This document shows positions 1-10,970 of a stretch of DNA of 64,000 nucleotides, piece after piece (the stretch's first letter is position 1; the number at the start of each line of letters is the position of its first letter). Under the pieces are notes generated by a model. It made no database searches. It was given only the letters and a program-made list of their open reading frames with translations, and was not told the origin of the DNA. This stretch comes from Neopestalotiopsis rosae (lineage: Eukaryota > Ascomycota > Sordariomycetes > Amphisphaeriales > Sporocadaceae): assembly GCA_023078685.1 (NCBI GenBank), contig JALGAS010000008.1, positions 682,001 to 746,000 of the forward strand, in the 5' to 3' direction. A program made the position numbers and the translations under genes.

Positions 1-531
1 GCCAACGTTACACGATGTTATGATACCATGACTTTTAGACAATTCATTCTTTTACTCAATTAATAGACTCAATCTCTATGTCTCTACGTTACTATTGGCT
101 ATCTGAGAACCCTTTTGTGAATATTGAAAACCATTCTACAGAGTATCATTCATCCAACACATTCTTTGGTCACACACCGTCTATGCCATTCTCTGTAGGC
201 AAGAGTTTCATGCATGATGACGAGATCAAAGAAAGGATACCATGTTACGAAACAGTTAGTTTGATTGTTCTTTTACGTTCTCGTGTGTGCTATTCACGAC
301 TTAACACTTCCGCATCAGCATGAGACAACATCATCAAAGAAAACTGTCTCTTACGCGCAGGTAGAGAAATGCAGCTTTTACAGCCCACAGAAGTCACCAC
401 TCTCTCGAGCTGATAGTCCTTAGGAACAAGCCATCAGATCCCCAGAATAAATATCACGCGCAACATCGCAACTTACGTTTCTTTCAAGCCGAATACTTGA
501 ATTTGGCCATTCAACTTGATCATTGACCAGA
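1..531. other. Left flank without a supported gene
   Basis: No open frame here has recognisable domains or a credible splice pattern. A short frame beginning near 78 has no family likeness. The last part is probably the leader of the gene that starts at 532. Confidence 0.5.
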
Positions 532-1923
532 ATGGCAAAACCGCAACCCAAACAATGGCCCAAGGCAACCAGCGAGATGAAAGACCTAGAAGCCAACAAG
601 AAGACCAACAAAAGCAATAGCAACTCCAAGCTCCGAGCAATCACATTTCGATTCATCCCCATCAGCGGCGCCATCCTCGTGGTCTTTTCTCTAGGCGGCG
701 GTATCGGCTACGCCTTCAACGGAAAACCCCTACCACAGGACGCCGTAGTGGGTATATCGGCGACGTTCTTGGTTCTTGGTGCTTTATTTGCTCTGGGGTG
801 CCTCAAACTGCACTGCCACCGCTCGCGATACGCACCATCAGTGTCCAGCACCAAGCCGGCGGCCGAACAAGTAGTCCGCTCGGAATCCGGCCGTACTTTG
901 AGAGATCGAATGACTCAAGTCTTTGCTTCTTCGAAACAGGATCTCGAGTACAAGGAGAAACGCAATATCGAGAGCTTTCTCGAGCGAGGGAGACAAGAAA
1001 AGCGGAAGCCTCAGCGAGGTTCGGTCCGTCTGGCTGTGACGGCCACGGCGGACGAAAAGGGGTCAGAGACGCGGCAAGACGGACCTCGCAATCCCGGAAA
1101 GTTCATTGAGCAGATCTCGCCCAATATGCCACGAGCACCTCCTCCCGTGGCACGGCCGGCTGTTGTACCGCAGGATGCAGCCATCGCGGCTCCGCGGTCG
1201 AGGTTCAGCTGGGAGCCCATCGATAGGCCGGTTGATAAAGCCCACGAGATCAACCACAATATCCAAGAGACTTACACTTCACAACAGCAACAACGGCAGC
1301 AGCAGCAGCAGTCGGCCCGTTCAGGCACGCAAAGCCACACTGGAGGAACCCAGAACGCATCACCAGCCAGAGACGACAGCGCACAGAGCCTCCCCAAGAG
1401 AAGTCACGCTACAAGACGGCGCGACACTCCCCACCCACGAACAAACGCCCTCACCTCGCCCCAAGGCCGTACTCCACGCCAAGCAGGCCCGGAAAGAAGC
1501 GAGGACCCTGATCGGCTCGCCTACGAGATTGCCAAAATGTCAGGCATGGCGAGGCGGCAGGCCGACATTCACGGTAGCGGCGAGCCGATCCTCACGCGCT
1601 CGTCGAGCAAGAAGAAGACGGGTCCGATACAGGGTAACAAGATGTCCGGAACAGTGAGTTCCGGTTTCACCGGTGTTACCAAGAGCCACAAGAACTTTGA
1701 CGATATACTGGGTGTAGATCCCCTCACTTCGCGCCAAGGACCAGCGTATGCTCAACCTGCATTCATTCAGGATCAGCCAGCCAACGATAATGGGGACGAG
1801 TATGGAGCCGAATTTGTCCAGAACCTGCAACAGTCAAATCATGATAATGACCGATCTCTCACAGCACGCGATCAAGAGCAGATACGCAGGGCCGTAATGG
1901 AATCAGCCCCTGAGTGGATTTAA
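532..1923 (+). CDS. Two-span membrane protein with a long disordered tail, function unknown
   Basis: A single uninterrupted frame encodes about 463 residues. I chose the ATG at 532; the frame is open slightly further upstream but offers only a TTG. The N-terminus is Lys/Gln-rich and followed by two hydrophobic segments at about residues 40-62 and 75-93 (around ILVVFSLGGGIGYAF and VVGISATFLVLGALFALG), so both ends probably face the same side. The rest is polar and low-complexity, with many Arg, Gln, Ser and Pro, including a Gln run encoded by CAA/CAG repeats at about 1283-1310. A short conserved-looking tail follows (DDILGVDPLTSRQGPAYAQP). I recognise no catalytic domain. It may be a lineage-restricted membrane scaffold. 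The gene is real on the basis of its length and the two membrane spans; its function is not known to me. Confidence 0.7.
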   Translation: MAKPQPKQWPKATSEMKDLEANKKTNKSNSNSKLRAITFRFIPISGAILVVFSLGGGIGYAFNGKPLPQDAVVGISATFLVLGALFALGCLKLHCHRSRYAPSVSSTKPAAEQVVRSESGRTLRDRMTQVFASSKQDLEYKEKRNIESFLERGRQEKRKPQRGSVRLAVTATADEKGSETRQDGPRNPGKFIEQISPNMPRAPPPVARPAVVPQDAAIAAPRSRFSWEPIDRPVDKAHEINHNIQETYTSQQQQRQQQQQSARSGTQSHTGGTQNASPARDDSAQSLPKRSHATRRRDTPHPRTNALTSPQGRTPRQAGPERSEDPDRLAYEIAKMSGMARRQADIHGSGEPILTRSSSKKKTGPIQGNKMSGTVSSGFTGVTKSHKNFDDILGVDPLTSRQGPAYAQPAFIQDQPANDNGDEYGAEFVQNLQQSNHDNDRSLTARDQEQIRRAVMESAPEWI

Positions 1924-2099
1924 AGTCGTCATGATTGCAAAGGAACAGATGCAGGACAGTTGGAAATCTCGGCATATTCTTTCATGAAGCTGGGTCTTTT
2001 CGTCATTCAACATAGCACCCCTCGTAACATCTAGAAATTCGTGCAATTGAATCGATCCCTGCCCTCCAACGCCTTTAGTGGAAACCTCCTGCCAAGCAT

Positions 2100-4151
2100 T
2101 TAGATCTTGCCCGACACGGCTCCCCGGACTCTATCCCAGAAAGAAACGGTGGGCTTGACACCGTCAACGAGCTCTGGTGTCACAACCACAGTGTTCCACT
2201 TTTCCTCGCCATCAACGTATAGTCTGTAGAAGAGACTGCTTCGCTCTCCATCTGCACGGTTCTCAATTGTCAAGGCTCCAAATTTAGAGTTGCCGGTATT
2301 GATGTATCTGTAATCGTATTAGACAATCAATCATAAATCGAATTCCATGGTTCATCACTTACTTCAACTCAACATCCTCGTCGTCCGTCTGCTTGTAAGT
2401 CGGAATGGGAGAGTAAAACTGGTTCAGAGGGCTGGCGGAGAACTCGTGGACTGTCACACTCTCAGGCCACTTGCTCTCCTTGGGAGGAGGGAAGGCCGTG
2501 GCGCCAAATTCATGACGGTCTCCAGATAATACGATAACACCGTAGCCAGCCACACCGGCATCCCACATGGCCTCTAGCACCGTGCGACGCTCGTGAAGGA
2601 AACCACCCCACGTGTCCTTGGTATTGACGCGCCAGTTCTTGGTGAGCGGGACAGAGCTGGCAATAATCTTCCACTTGACACCGAGCGGCTCAGGGCGACG
2701 AAGCCAGTAAAGGAAGTCTTCCAGCTGCTCTTCACCGAGCATGGTCTTGTTAGTACTCTCAAATGGCTCGTTGTTCTTGGAGCGATAGCTACGGGTGTCG
2801 AGCATGAAGAAGCTGGCTGGTCCTTGAGTAAAAGCAAAGTAGGTCGCGTCAGATCGACTCAGCGTGCCTCCGGTTGTGGCAGTCTTGGCACGAGGAGGGT
2901 TCACCTCAGTCTGGTAGTGGTGCCAAGGGTCAACGGCGGTTTTGTAGACTCCTGCTGATTTCTCATCCCAGTCATTGCGAATCTCGTGATCGTCAAGGAC
3001 ATGAATCCAGCTCAGGTTCTGGCCAATGGGAGCCCAGTCGGGAGAAGCGTAGGCTTGGCGATATTTCTGTCTATAGTCTTCAACAGTACTTCCAAAAAGA
3101 TTCGGAACATCGATGTAAATGAAGTCGCCCATGAAGAGCATGAATTGAGCGCCCAGACTGGGAAGGACTTTGGCCATATGCCTCATGCCAGGGATCGCCA
3201 AGGGATGATCCAGGGGGTTGTATGGCAGTCTCGGCAAGATGCATGAAGTGGCGAGGAAAGTGAACTTTCCATCGAACAAGTCTGGCATCTTTCCGGCCTT
3301 GGGAGCGCTGGTAAATTCTCCAGAGTGGTTGTTGGAAGTCGTCCATTCGTAAATATGTTGTTTGCCGTGGGTCAGAGGAATAGTCACAACGGCTGTATAA
3401 TCGGTCTCATTGGTCGTCCACTTTACACCACCGGCTGTCTGCCACAGCGGGTTGTCGAACGGCGGCTGAGCGTCCTTGAGGTGTACTTGAACAGTGACTG
3501 GCATCTTTGACTGATCTGGCTCGCGAATGAGCAGCTTTGCCTCCGTGTCAGACACGTAGCCGACCCTAGCAAAGGACAGATCGTGACTGGGATACTGCCA
3601 GCGTGGTCTGTAAACGACATCCGTAATCATGCCCACACAAGCCGCATTGATGAGCAAAGTAAGCAGCGAGGGAAGTTTGCTGGCAGGGTTTGGCAGACCA
3701 CTGAGAAGGGTTCGTAGAGGTGTCGGTGGGCGGTCGACAAGAGAAACCTTTTCGACAACCTCGACATCCTCTTCAATGACGGGTTCTCCATCCTCATTGA
3801 CTAGCTTGTCTGTGACGGCGACATCAACCTCATCAAGAAGTGCAACTTCCGGCTCACGTCTCCATTGGGAGATGAATGTCGGCACGTAGATGGCGAACAA
3901 GGTGTATACGACGTATATGCAAGGCTACAACAAGTTTAGTGGTGGCAAGTCCAGATGGGCGCATACAAATGAGCAGCTAATGTAAAGAGCACCTACTGGT
4001 AAAGCCGCCTATAGTCTATGTATTAGTGTACATGTTTCATAGAATTAAGCGTATGTACAAACAAACTTACCCAACGCAAAAAGAAATATGAAGCAATCCT
4101 TATGCCGGCAGACGCGACTGCCACAGTCCGCCGCTGGAGATCCCCGGCCAT
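2100..4151 (-). CDS. PhoD-like metallophosphatase, membrane anchored
   Basis: Predicted exons (minus strand) are 4071-4151, 3997-4008, 2363-3924 and 2100-2307, giving 620 residues in frame. The metallophosphatase core shows metal-ligand motifs in order: GDFIYID (about 297-303), DDHEIRND (342-349) and SGDRHEFG (498-505), the signature of the alkaline phosphatase D (PhoD) family, which hydrolyses phosphomono- or diesters. Two hydrophobic stretches near residues 27-47 and 117-136 precede the catalytic domain, so the enzyme is probably held in an endomembrane or the plasma membrane. The last exon restores about 69 residues after an apparent stop at 2359 that lies in a GTAAGT donor. The ATG at 4151 is preferred; the frame also contains an upstream ATG at 4208 that would add 19 residues. 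The second exon is only 12 nt, and skipping it keeps the frame. It is divergent from the p24 gene. Substrate unknown. Confidence 0.88.
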
Positions 4152-4921
4152 GGCGAAGACTGTACCGCGCCGGAATGTACGGCGCGAGTTGGAGTTTGTT
4201 TGGTTCAATAGAGCTCCCTAGGCAGAGGCTCCAACATGAAGAGCTACGTCAAGAAGAATAAGTACGACGCGCCAGTTGCTTGTCCACCTATAACGGCAGC
4301 TGAAATCTTCCTAGAAAAAAAGAATTGAAGAAGGAAAGGAAATGTTCTAGAAGGGAGAATAGAGGTCTCCCTCGATAAAAATTAACAGTTTACACCAACC
4401 AAAGGCTATGGGTCGAGGGTGAGGAAACACTCTAGAATCTGGAGCATAAGGAGCGTCACAGATGACGACAGGGTACAGAATGGGGAACTCTCTGGGTAGA
4501 GCTCCACTGTAATCAACAGCTTTAGTGGGGTGGAGGGCACTGATTGGCAGGATAAAACCAAGCTTCAATGCATTGCACTTCATTGGAGACGCTAAAGTGG
4601 CGCCCGAGTCGGTCAAGCTCTGGGTTTTAGGCTTTCAGTGTAGCTTGTACCCGGGTGTCTTTGGCGCCCCTTGCGCCCCTGACAGCGAACTCAAGTACCC
4701 CCCGGCCGATTTTCCCGTGTTACCCCCAAGGTCGCGTTCCATTGTGCATCTGGCCAGCCTGGCTCCGAGCTTTTTGGGAGGATTTACCATTTTCCACATG
4801 CCGAATTCGACTCGCGTGGCAGCTTGATTCCCAACTAAGGTTGTCCCTACATTCCCGGCTTCGCGATAGAGGAGTGCCTTTTTAGAAGAGTCGACAGCTT
4901 CCCATTGCGACAATCAACAAG
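4152..4921. promoter_or_regulatory. Divergent intergenic region between PhoD and p24 genes
   Basis: This 770-base gap separates two genes read outward, so it should hold both promoters. I see no conserved coding sequence. The frames at 4347-4616 and 4525-4827 overlap on opposite strands and resemble nothing known. No clear TATA box or known transcription factor site was identified. Confidence 0.5.
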
Positions 4922-5720
4922 ATGAAGTCCACCCTGATGTCGGTCGGCCTTTTGGCCTGGCTGATCTCCCTGGTCTCTGCGACTGCCCTGACCTACAGAC
5001 TTGGCGCCAACGAGAAGGCCTGCTTCTACGCCGTCTCCCCGAAAGAGAACACCAAGATGGCATTTTACTTTGCTGTATGCATTCGGTGCATTGCTTCTGC
5101 CAGATTGACACTGACATTCTTCTCGCGCAGGTCCAATCCGGTGGCTCTTTCGATCTCGACTACGAAGTGACTGGCCCTGAAGAGAAGATCATCCTCTCTG
5201 GTGAGAAGGAGCGCCAGGGCGACTTTGTCTTCACTGCGCAACGAGCTGGAGACTACAAGTTCTGCTTCAACAATGACATGAGCACATATACCGAGAAGGT
5301 TGTCGACTTTGAGATTGCTGTAAGGAGAAGCTGGCTCAAGAATTGGCAGAGGCAAGCATGGCTAACAGAAGCAATTGCAGGTCGAGGACGAAGTTCGCGC
5401 CCAACTCCCCGCCAAGCAGGGCACCAGCCCCGAGCAGACGTCGGCCTTGGAAGAGTCCATCTACAAGGTCTCTGGACAGCTCTCGACCATTACCCGTAAC
5501 CAGAAGTACTTCAGAACGAGAGAGAACCGCAACTTTAGCACTGTCCGCAGCACGGAGAAGAGAATTGCCAACTTTAGCATGATCCAGTGCGCCATGGTCA
5601 TCTGCATGGGTGGTCTGCAAGTCTTTGTTGTTCGGTTCTTCTTCCAGGTATGTACCCTGGCGTGTTTCGTATGGTCGTCTATTAACGGATTCGTAGGGCG
5701 CAAGAAAGGGATACGTGTAA
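4922..5720 (+). CDS. p24/emp24 family (GOLD domain) cargo receptor
   Basis: Exons are 4922-5074, 5131-5319, 5381-5647 and 5697-5720, giving 210 residues. The order is a signal peptide (about 1-21), a GOLD domain with the family's paired cysteines (EKACFY and YKFCFNN), a coiled coil (about 120-170) and one membrane span (around MIQCAMVICMGGLQVFVV). The short cytosolic tail FFQGARKGYV has the diphenylalanine expected of p24 proteins for COPII binding. Such proteins cycle between ER and Golgi as hetero-oligomers and select GPI-anchored and other secretory cargo. The tail looks closest to the Erp3/Erp4-like group, but I cannot fix the subfamily. The last exon is only 24 nt and encodes GARKGYV plus the stop. 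Length is normal for the family. Confidence 0.9.
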
Positions 5721-6494
5721 ACGATCTTGATTCCGAGACGAAAAGATATGATCATAAGGTGTTGGAGTATAAAACGACTCGCTCACGAAAAAGGCACCTT
5801 GGTAACCTGGTGTGTATCATACAAGCTGCTTTAGGAAGGAAGAGATACAGGCGTTTACGGCTGTGCTTAGAAATTTTATGTGATGTGCTTATGATAACGA
5901 AGGCAGCATTTGCTAGTCCCTCTCAAGCTGTGACTGTTTTGTGGGAGGGCCAATATTGGATGTATCATCATTGTTATGTTGTATGCATACATGAACACGA
6001 GATCATGGGCCGCAATCAGTACCGAGCTTTTACGTCATATACTGCTGGTATTCGAGGTTCCACATACAGCGATATAATTTCTGACTTGCAGAAATCTTGA
6101 AAGCGTAGTTGTTCTCTAGTACGATTGTGTCTATAAACCAGGACTGGAAAATCAAGTATCAATTCTATTGAATGCACCGCGAGCATGAGAAAGGGGTTCG
6201 CGTTAATAAAATAGGTGATACTGATAGAGCGCATAGCAGCAGCTTGAGCTGCAATAAAGTGGAGACCCTTTGCACTAGCCACTTTTTCCCTTCTGCACGT
6301 TCCATCATTCAAGGTTCCAGCCACGCCTCAAAAATAAGTGCAGCTCAAAGTCACGTCCAAAAGCGGTCCCATTTCAAAAGCTCCAGGCAAGTGACAGGCT
6401 GCAACCACCTCAAAACGTCGTCACCCAGGATTTTGCCTTGCCGCCTCCAATATCCTGTCCACAACCCACCACACCCCGTCTCGAACCTCTCGCC
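5721..6494. other. Intergenic region before the SNW gene
   Basis: This should hold the 3' end of the p24 transcript and the promoter of the SNW gene. The frame stays open from 6438 up to the SNW start at 6495, but there is no ATG before 6495 that looks better. Nothing else was recognised. Confidence 0.5.
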
Positions 6495-8297
6495 ATGGCA
6501 TCGATAGCAGCCTCGCTGGCGCAAGCTCTGCCGAAGCCGAGATACACTGGCGAAGATGAGGAGATACCCGCGCACGCACAGCAGCGCGGACCCAGAGTCG
6601 TCGGGCCCGGCCAGATTGACGAGTCGCAGATCGTGCTGAGGAGGACCGGCCCACCAGCGTACGGCCAGCGGTCGGGATGGCGCCCGCGGGGACAGGAGGA
6701 CTTTGGCGACGGCGGCGCGTTCCCCGAGGTTCCTGTGGCCCAGTACCCTCTGAGCATGGGACAGAAGGGCTCGTCGACGAGCAACGCGCTTGCTATCCAG
6801 GTCAATGCCGATGGCAAGGTCAAATACGATGCCATTGCTAAACAGGTACGAACTACTTCTCGTCATTACTTTGAACTTTCTCATACTAATTGTGTCGCTT
6901 TCCAGGGCCACCGGGAAGGCAGGATTGTGCATTCTTCCTTCAAGGACCTGATCCCCCTCCGGCAGCGCGCAGACGCCGGCGAGATTGATCTGGCCAAGCC
7001 GAGCGAGGAAGAAATCAAGGCGACGACGGAACGAACGCAAAACGCCCTGGCCGCTCTGATCAGCGGCGCCGTGGCCGCGCAAAAGCCCAAGAACGTCAAC
7101 ATTGGCGGCAAGAGGGACGCGACGTTTGTCAAGTACACGCCGGCGAACCAGATGGGCGACAACTCCAAGAAGCAGGACCGCATCATGAAGATTGTGGAGA
7201 GGCAGCGGGACCCCATGGAGCCGCCAAAGTTCAAGCACAAGAAGATCCCCAGAGGACCACCGAGCCCGCCCCCTCCAGTCATGCGCTCGCCGCCGCGGAA
7301 ATTGACGGCGCAGGATCAGGAAGATTGGAAGATTCCGCCTCCCATCAGCAACTGGAAGAACTCCAAGGGTTTCACGGTACCGCTGGACAAGCGTCTGGCT
7401 GCAGATGGCCGCGGTCTACAGGATGTCGCCATCAACGACAAGTTTGCACAATTTTCAGAGGCGCTCTTCATGGCAGACCGACATGCTCGCGAGGAGGTCA
7501 GGCAGAGAGCCACCATGCAACAACGTCTTGCGGAAAAGGAAAAGGCACAAAAGGAGGAGAACCTGCGGATGCTTGCGCAAAAGGCGCGGGACGACCGTGC
7601 CGCCGCAAGCTCGAGCAGGAGGCCGGATTCAAGCGGTTCGCGGGACTCGCGGTCGCGATCTCGCAGCTACAGCTATTCAGACTCGGGCTCTGACAGTGAG
7701 GACTCTGAAATCCGGGCCAGAGAAAAGGCGCGTCGGGAGAGACAAAAGGAGGAGGAACGAAAGCTACGCCAGTCTCGCATGGGCGCCGAGAGGAGAGTGC
7801 AGGTCATGGCGCGCGAGCAAAATCGCGACATATCCGAAAAGATTGCCCTTGGTCTGGCAAAGCCCACACAACAGGCGGAAACCATGTACGACTCGCGATT
7901 GTTCAATCAAACGAGTGGATTTGACAGCGGCATCAATGAGGACAACCCCTACGACAAGCCGCTGTTTGCTGCGCAGGATGCCATTAGCAGCATTTACCGA
8001 CCTCGACAAAACGCCGAGGACTACGAGGATGAGGCAGCCGGTGATCGGGAAATGGCAAAGATTCAAAAGTCGAGCAGGTTCGGGGAAGTCTTGGGCAAGG
8101 GCACGTTCAAGGGTTCGGGCGACGCCGAGGCTCGTGAGGGCCCGGTGCAGTTTGAAAAGGACGGCGGCGATCCCTTCAACGTGGACAAGTTCCTCGAGCA
8201 AGTGGACCAGAGCTCGACCTCCAAGAGAGGGTATGGGCTGCAGGAGGACGAGTCGAGGCAGTCGAAACGTGCCAGAATGGAAGATGACGACGAATAG
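6495..8297 (+). CDS. prp45: SNW/SKIP pre-mRNA-processing protein Prp45
   Basis: Two exons, 6495-6845 and 6906-8297, encode 580 residues. The 60-base intron keeps the frame open if unspliced but has clear signals: a GTACGA donor, a TACTAAT-like branch and a CAG acceptor. The SNW domain spans about residues 115-300 and contains the defining SNW tripeptide at about 265-267 (PPPISNWKNSKGFTVPLDKR), followed by LAADGRGLQD. The C-terminal half is charged, with an RS-rich run (SRSRSRSYSYSDSGSDSEDS) and a coiled Arg/Lys/Glu segment. Prp45/SKIP is a core factor of the activated spliceosome, bridging Prp46 and the NineTeen complex and helping recruit Prp22. In animals it also acts as a transcription co-regulator. 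Length matches filamentous fungal homologues. Confidence 0.95.
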   Translation: MASIAASLAQALPKPRYTGEDEEIPAHAQQRGPRVVGPGQIDESQIVLRRTGPPAYGQRSGWRPRGQEDFGDGGAFPEVPVAQYPLSMGQKGSSTSNALAIQVNADGKVKYDAIAKQVRTTSRHYFELSHTNCVAFQGHREGRIVHSSFKDLIPLRQRADAGEIDLAKPSEEEIKATTERTQNALAALISGAVAAQKPKNVNIGGKRDATFVKYTPANQMGDNSKKQDRIMKIVERQRDPMEPPKFKHKKIPRGPPSPPPPVMRSPPRKLTAQDQEDWKIPPPISNWKNSKGFTVPLDKRLAADGRGLQDVAINDKFAQFSEALFMADRHAREEVRQRATMQQRLAEKEKAQKEENLRMLAQKARDDRAAASSSRRPDSSGSRDSRSRSRSYSYSDSGSDSEDSEIRAREKARRERQKEEERKLRQSRMGAERRVQVMAREQNRDISEKIALGLAKPTQQAETMYDSRLFNQTSGFDSGINEDNPYDKPLFAAQDAISSIYRPRQNAEDYEDEAAGDREMAKIQKSSRFGEVLGKGTFKGSGDAEAREGPVQFEKDGGDPFNVDKFLEQVDQSSTSKRGYGLQEDESRQSKRARMEDDDE

Positions 8298-10970
8298 CCG
8301 GTTTGCATCTAGAGCAGACCTCAATACCATATAAATTGTTATCGTGTATCACCATTACTTGTTTTTTCAAAGGGGTTTTTTAATATGGTCAAGAACTAGA
8401 TTGACAGCTGCATATGCTTCTATTCAGCCTAGCTTGGTGCAACGACAATAGTCATGCGCACGTGCTCACTGCATATTAGTATAAATGCAGATATTCAGGA
8501 CTCTGGCGCGACACCGCCTGAGCAAGATTAGAAGAATGAGAAAAGCCGATTTTGAGCAAACTCCAAATGGTTTTAATATCAATGACGGTTGCAAAATCTG
8601 CCGAACCTTTTTTTGCTTCTCGTAACACACGTGGTTATCTTGCAACCCGTTCCATGTTCGTCTGGTTCGTCGATGAAACAGAGTGGTTCGAGGCGATCAA
8701 GACGCGTGCGAGGCCAGGGTCGATGCCAGGGAATAGAGATGGAGATGGTTGACATTTTTCATCGGATGAGCCAGCGTCCCGGTCCCAAATCGCGTTTGAT
8801 TTTGTCTTGGCGCCTACGCATTTGTTTCCACTGCCATTTCATTTTCGCCATTCTCGCAAATTTCCGGGGTTTTTGTCATTAACTGTTTTTCAACTCAGCC
8901 TCAAATCCCCCAACGGCTCTTTTGTATAAACGTCCGATGAAATGAGGTTGAAAGAAAGAGTGAAAGAGTATGGACGTGTGTGCGTACGAATACCATTACG
9001 ACGACAATAGTCCCCGTAGGTGGGGCCTCTGAGTAGCGGCGGGAAAAGAAGGGTTTTTAGTGCCCGGCTTGCACCATCTTGGCTCTGAAATGGGGTGATG
9101 GGCTGGGCTTGCTGGGCTTGCTGACCTGGCTGGCTGTCAAAAAAGGGCTGTGTCAAAGTTGCCGGGTTTGAGAATTGCCCACGGCGCCAGTGAAGCAGTG
9201 AACTAACAGTGGAAAAGGTTAGAGGTGCGGCTCGTCACAAAAGATTCGCGATTAACCCATGATCGACCATACGTACGCATAAAGTTGCAGACTGACTACT
9301 GACATCCTTGCTCAACACACCTCAAGTGCTAAGTTTTGGGTACTGATCATGTTCTAGAGCGTAGCGGGCAGACAAGACAGAAGCTTACCGAGGCGCGCTT
9401 GCGTAGATGGATACTCATACGTATATTCAATGGAGCCAGGGACTCGACTCTATCTCCAAGAGGCCTCGTCACCTTTGATGTTTGTTTGAAGTTTTTTCAA
9501 CGGATCCGCTGGCTGGATAACCTAGGTAGATTGTAGTGTCAAGCCACTTTTGTTGATTGGCAAAAGTGAAGCTCAGCTTGGATACAGATAGAATGCACAG
9601 AATAGATCTAGCAGCTGTGAGTGTACTGTAATGGTGTATCAATTGAATGCGAGGCAAACTTGATAAAAAGCTTGTCTTGCATTGATGACATGCAAGACTA
9701 AGAAGAAGAGCGCGTAACAGAACTTGGACAAGAAACCCACAAGAAATGGGCAATGTGCTGCCAGAGTGTGAGTGGGGGTGGGTTTTCTTGGGCGATCTGG
9801 GGAGCTTCTTTTTAGTGTAGTATCATGTTCCAGACAAAAAAGAGTTTTGAGTTTGTAATGAGTGCCAGGTGCAAATCAGTGAAGGAGAGTTGTGTATAAG
9901 CGCTCGGGGGGAGGTATCAATCAATGCCGCTTCCCTAGCACAACGAGGAGTTTCAAAACCAGAAAGAGTCATCTTGGTTGATCTGATCCTGATATATTCC
10001 GGCCTATAACCCACGTTGATCTTATCTGTCTCATGTAAATTGACGGTATATTCTTTTCTACTCCTCTCTTCCTTTTATTCTCTTTTAATTATAGAAATCG
10101 GACGACAAGAGCTCTGAGAGCCTCTTTGCCAGACATCCAACAACCCAGCAACCTGCCAACTACTCCCTGCCGTTCTTGGAGGAGACTGCAACTCACAACG
10201 CGTCAGCCTTGGCTCCATAATTCTTTCTCGTCCCAAGACAAGCGCAAGTCGCAACCCACACACCAACTAGAACCCGACACTAGACTATCCCAGAGCATTG
10301 GGAAGGAAGGCAGTGCAATAAAGCTGTTTGATTAAGCTTAGGAAAAGAGTGGGAAAGGATAGAGGGAGAAGGGTCGAACTAGGGAATACCTGACCTTGCA
10401 GCTTCGTTTGGTGGTGTGAGAAGGAAAGGGTGCAACAATTTTAAAAGTCGGCAGCCCTCCTCTGGGTTGGCCTTTCCCTTGCTCCTAATGCCCTTGATCA
10501 ATGAAGGAAAGGATACAACCAATGTTGCATCCCAAGGCAATAATCAGATCATAAAAAACTCACCAATCTCGTACCAGGCAGCAGCATTCTCTACTCCATT
10601 ATTGAAGCTGCAGCGTGAGAATCTCGGTTATACACCGTTCGAATATTGGAAAGGTCCCAAACCGGTAATACCAAGGCCGGAGCGGGCGAGAGGGCCGATT
10701 ACCAGCCGCAGGACCACTACCATTGCGGTAAGGGAGATCGATACTAGCAGCAACCTTGGGGCACAGCAGCTGTCACGATCAGCTACTGCACCTGCAGCTA
10801 CCACCACTACTACAGTGGCATTAGTGGCGCATCTAGAAGGCCGCGCAGAAAAGAATACGACAACGTTGACAGGGTGGGACGACAACACGGACGAGAAGAA
10901 GAGGATCGACCAGAATCAGAACAAGCTTGACTGGGGTTCGACGATAACGGATCCGCCAACAGCAAAAAAT
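8298..10970. other. 2.7 kb region upstream of the GH16 gene
   Basis: No gene was recognised. The part just after 8297 is the Prp45 3' region. The part from about 10070 on is probably promoter and leader of the glucanase gene. The glucanase frame stays open upstream from 10971 to about 10416, with in-frame ATG at 10488, which could mean a longer N-terminus or a leader intron. Confidence 0.45.

Noticed and set aside
78..323. 81-codon open frame at the left edge
   Set aside because: No domain, no signal peptide and composition like intergenic DNA.
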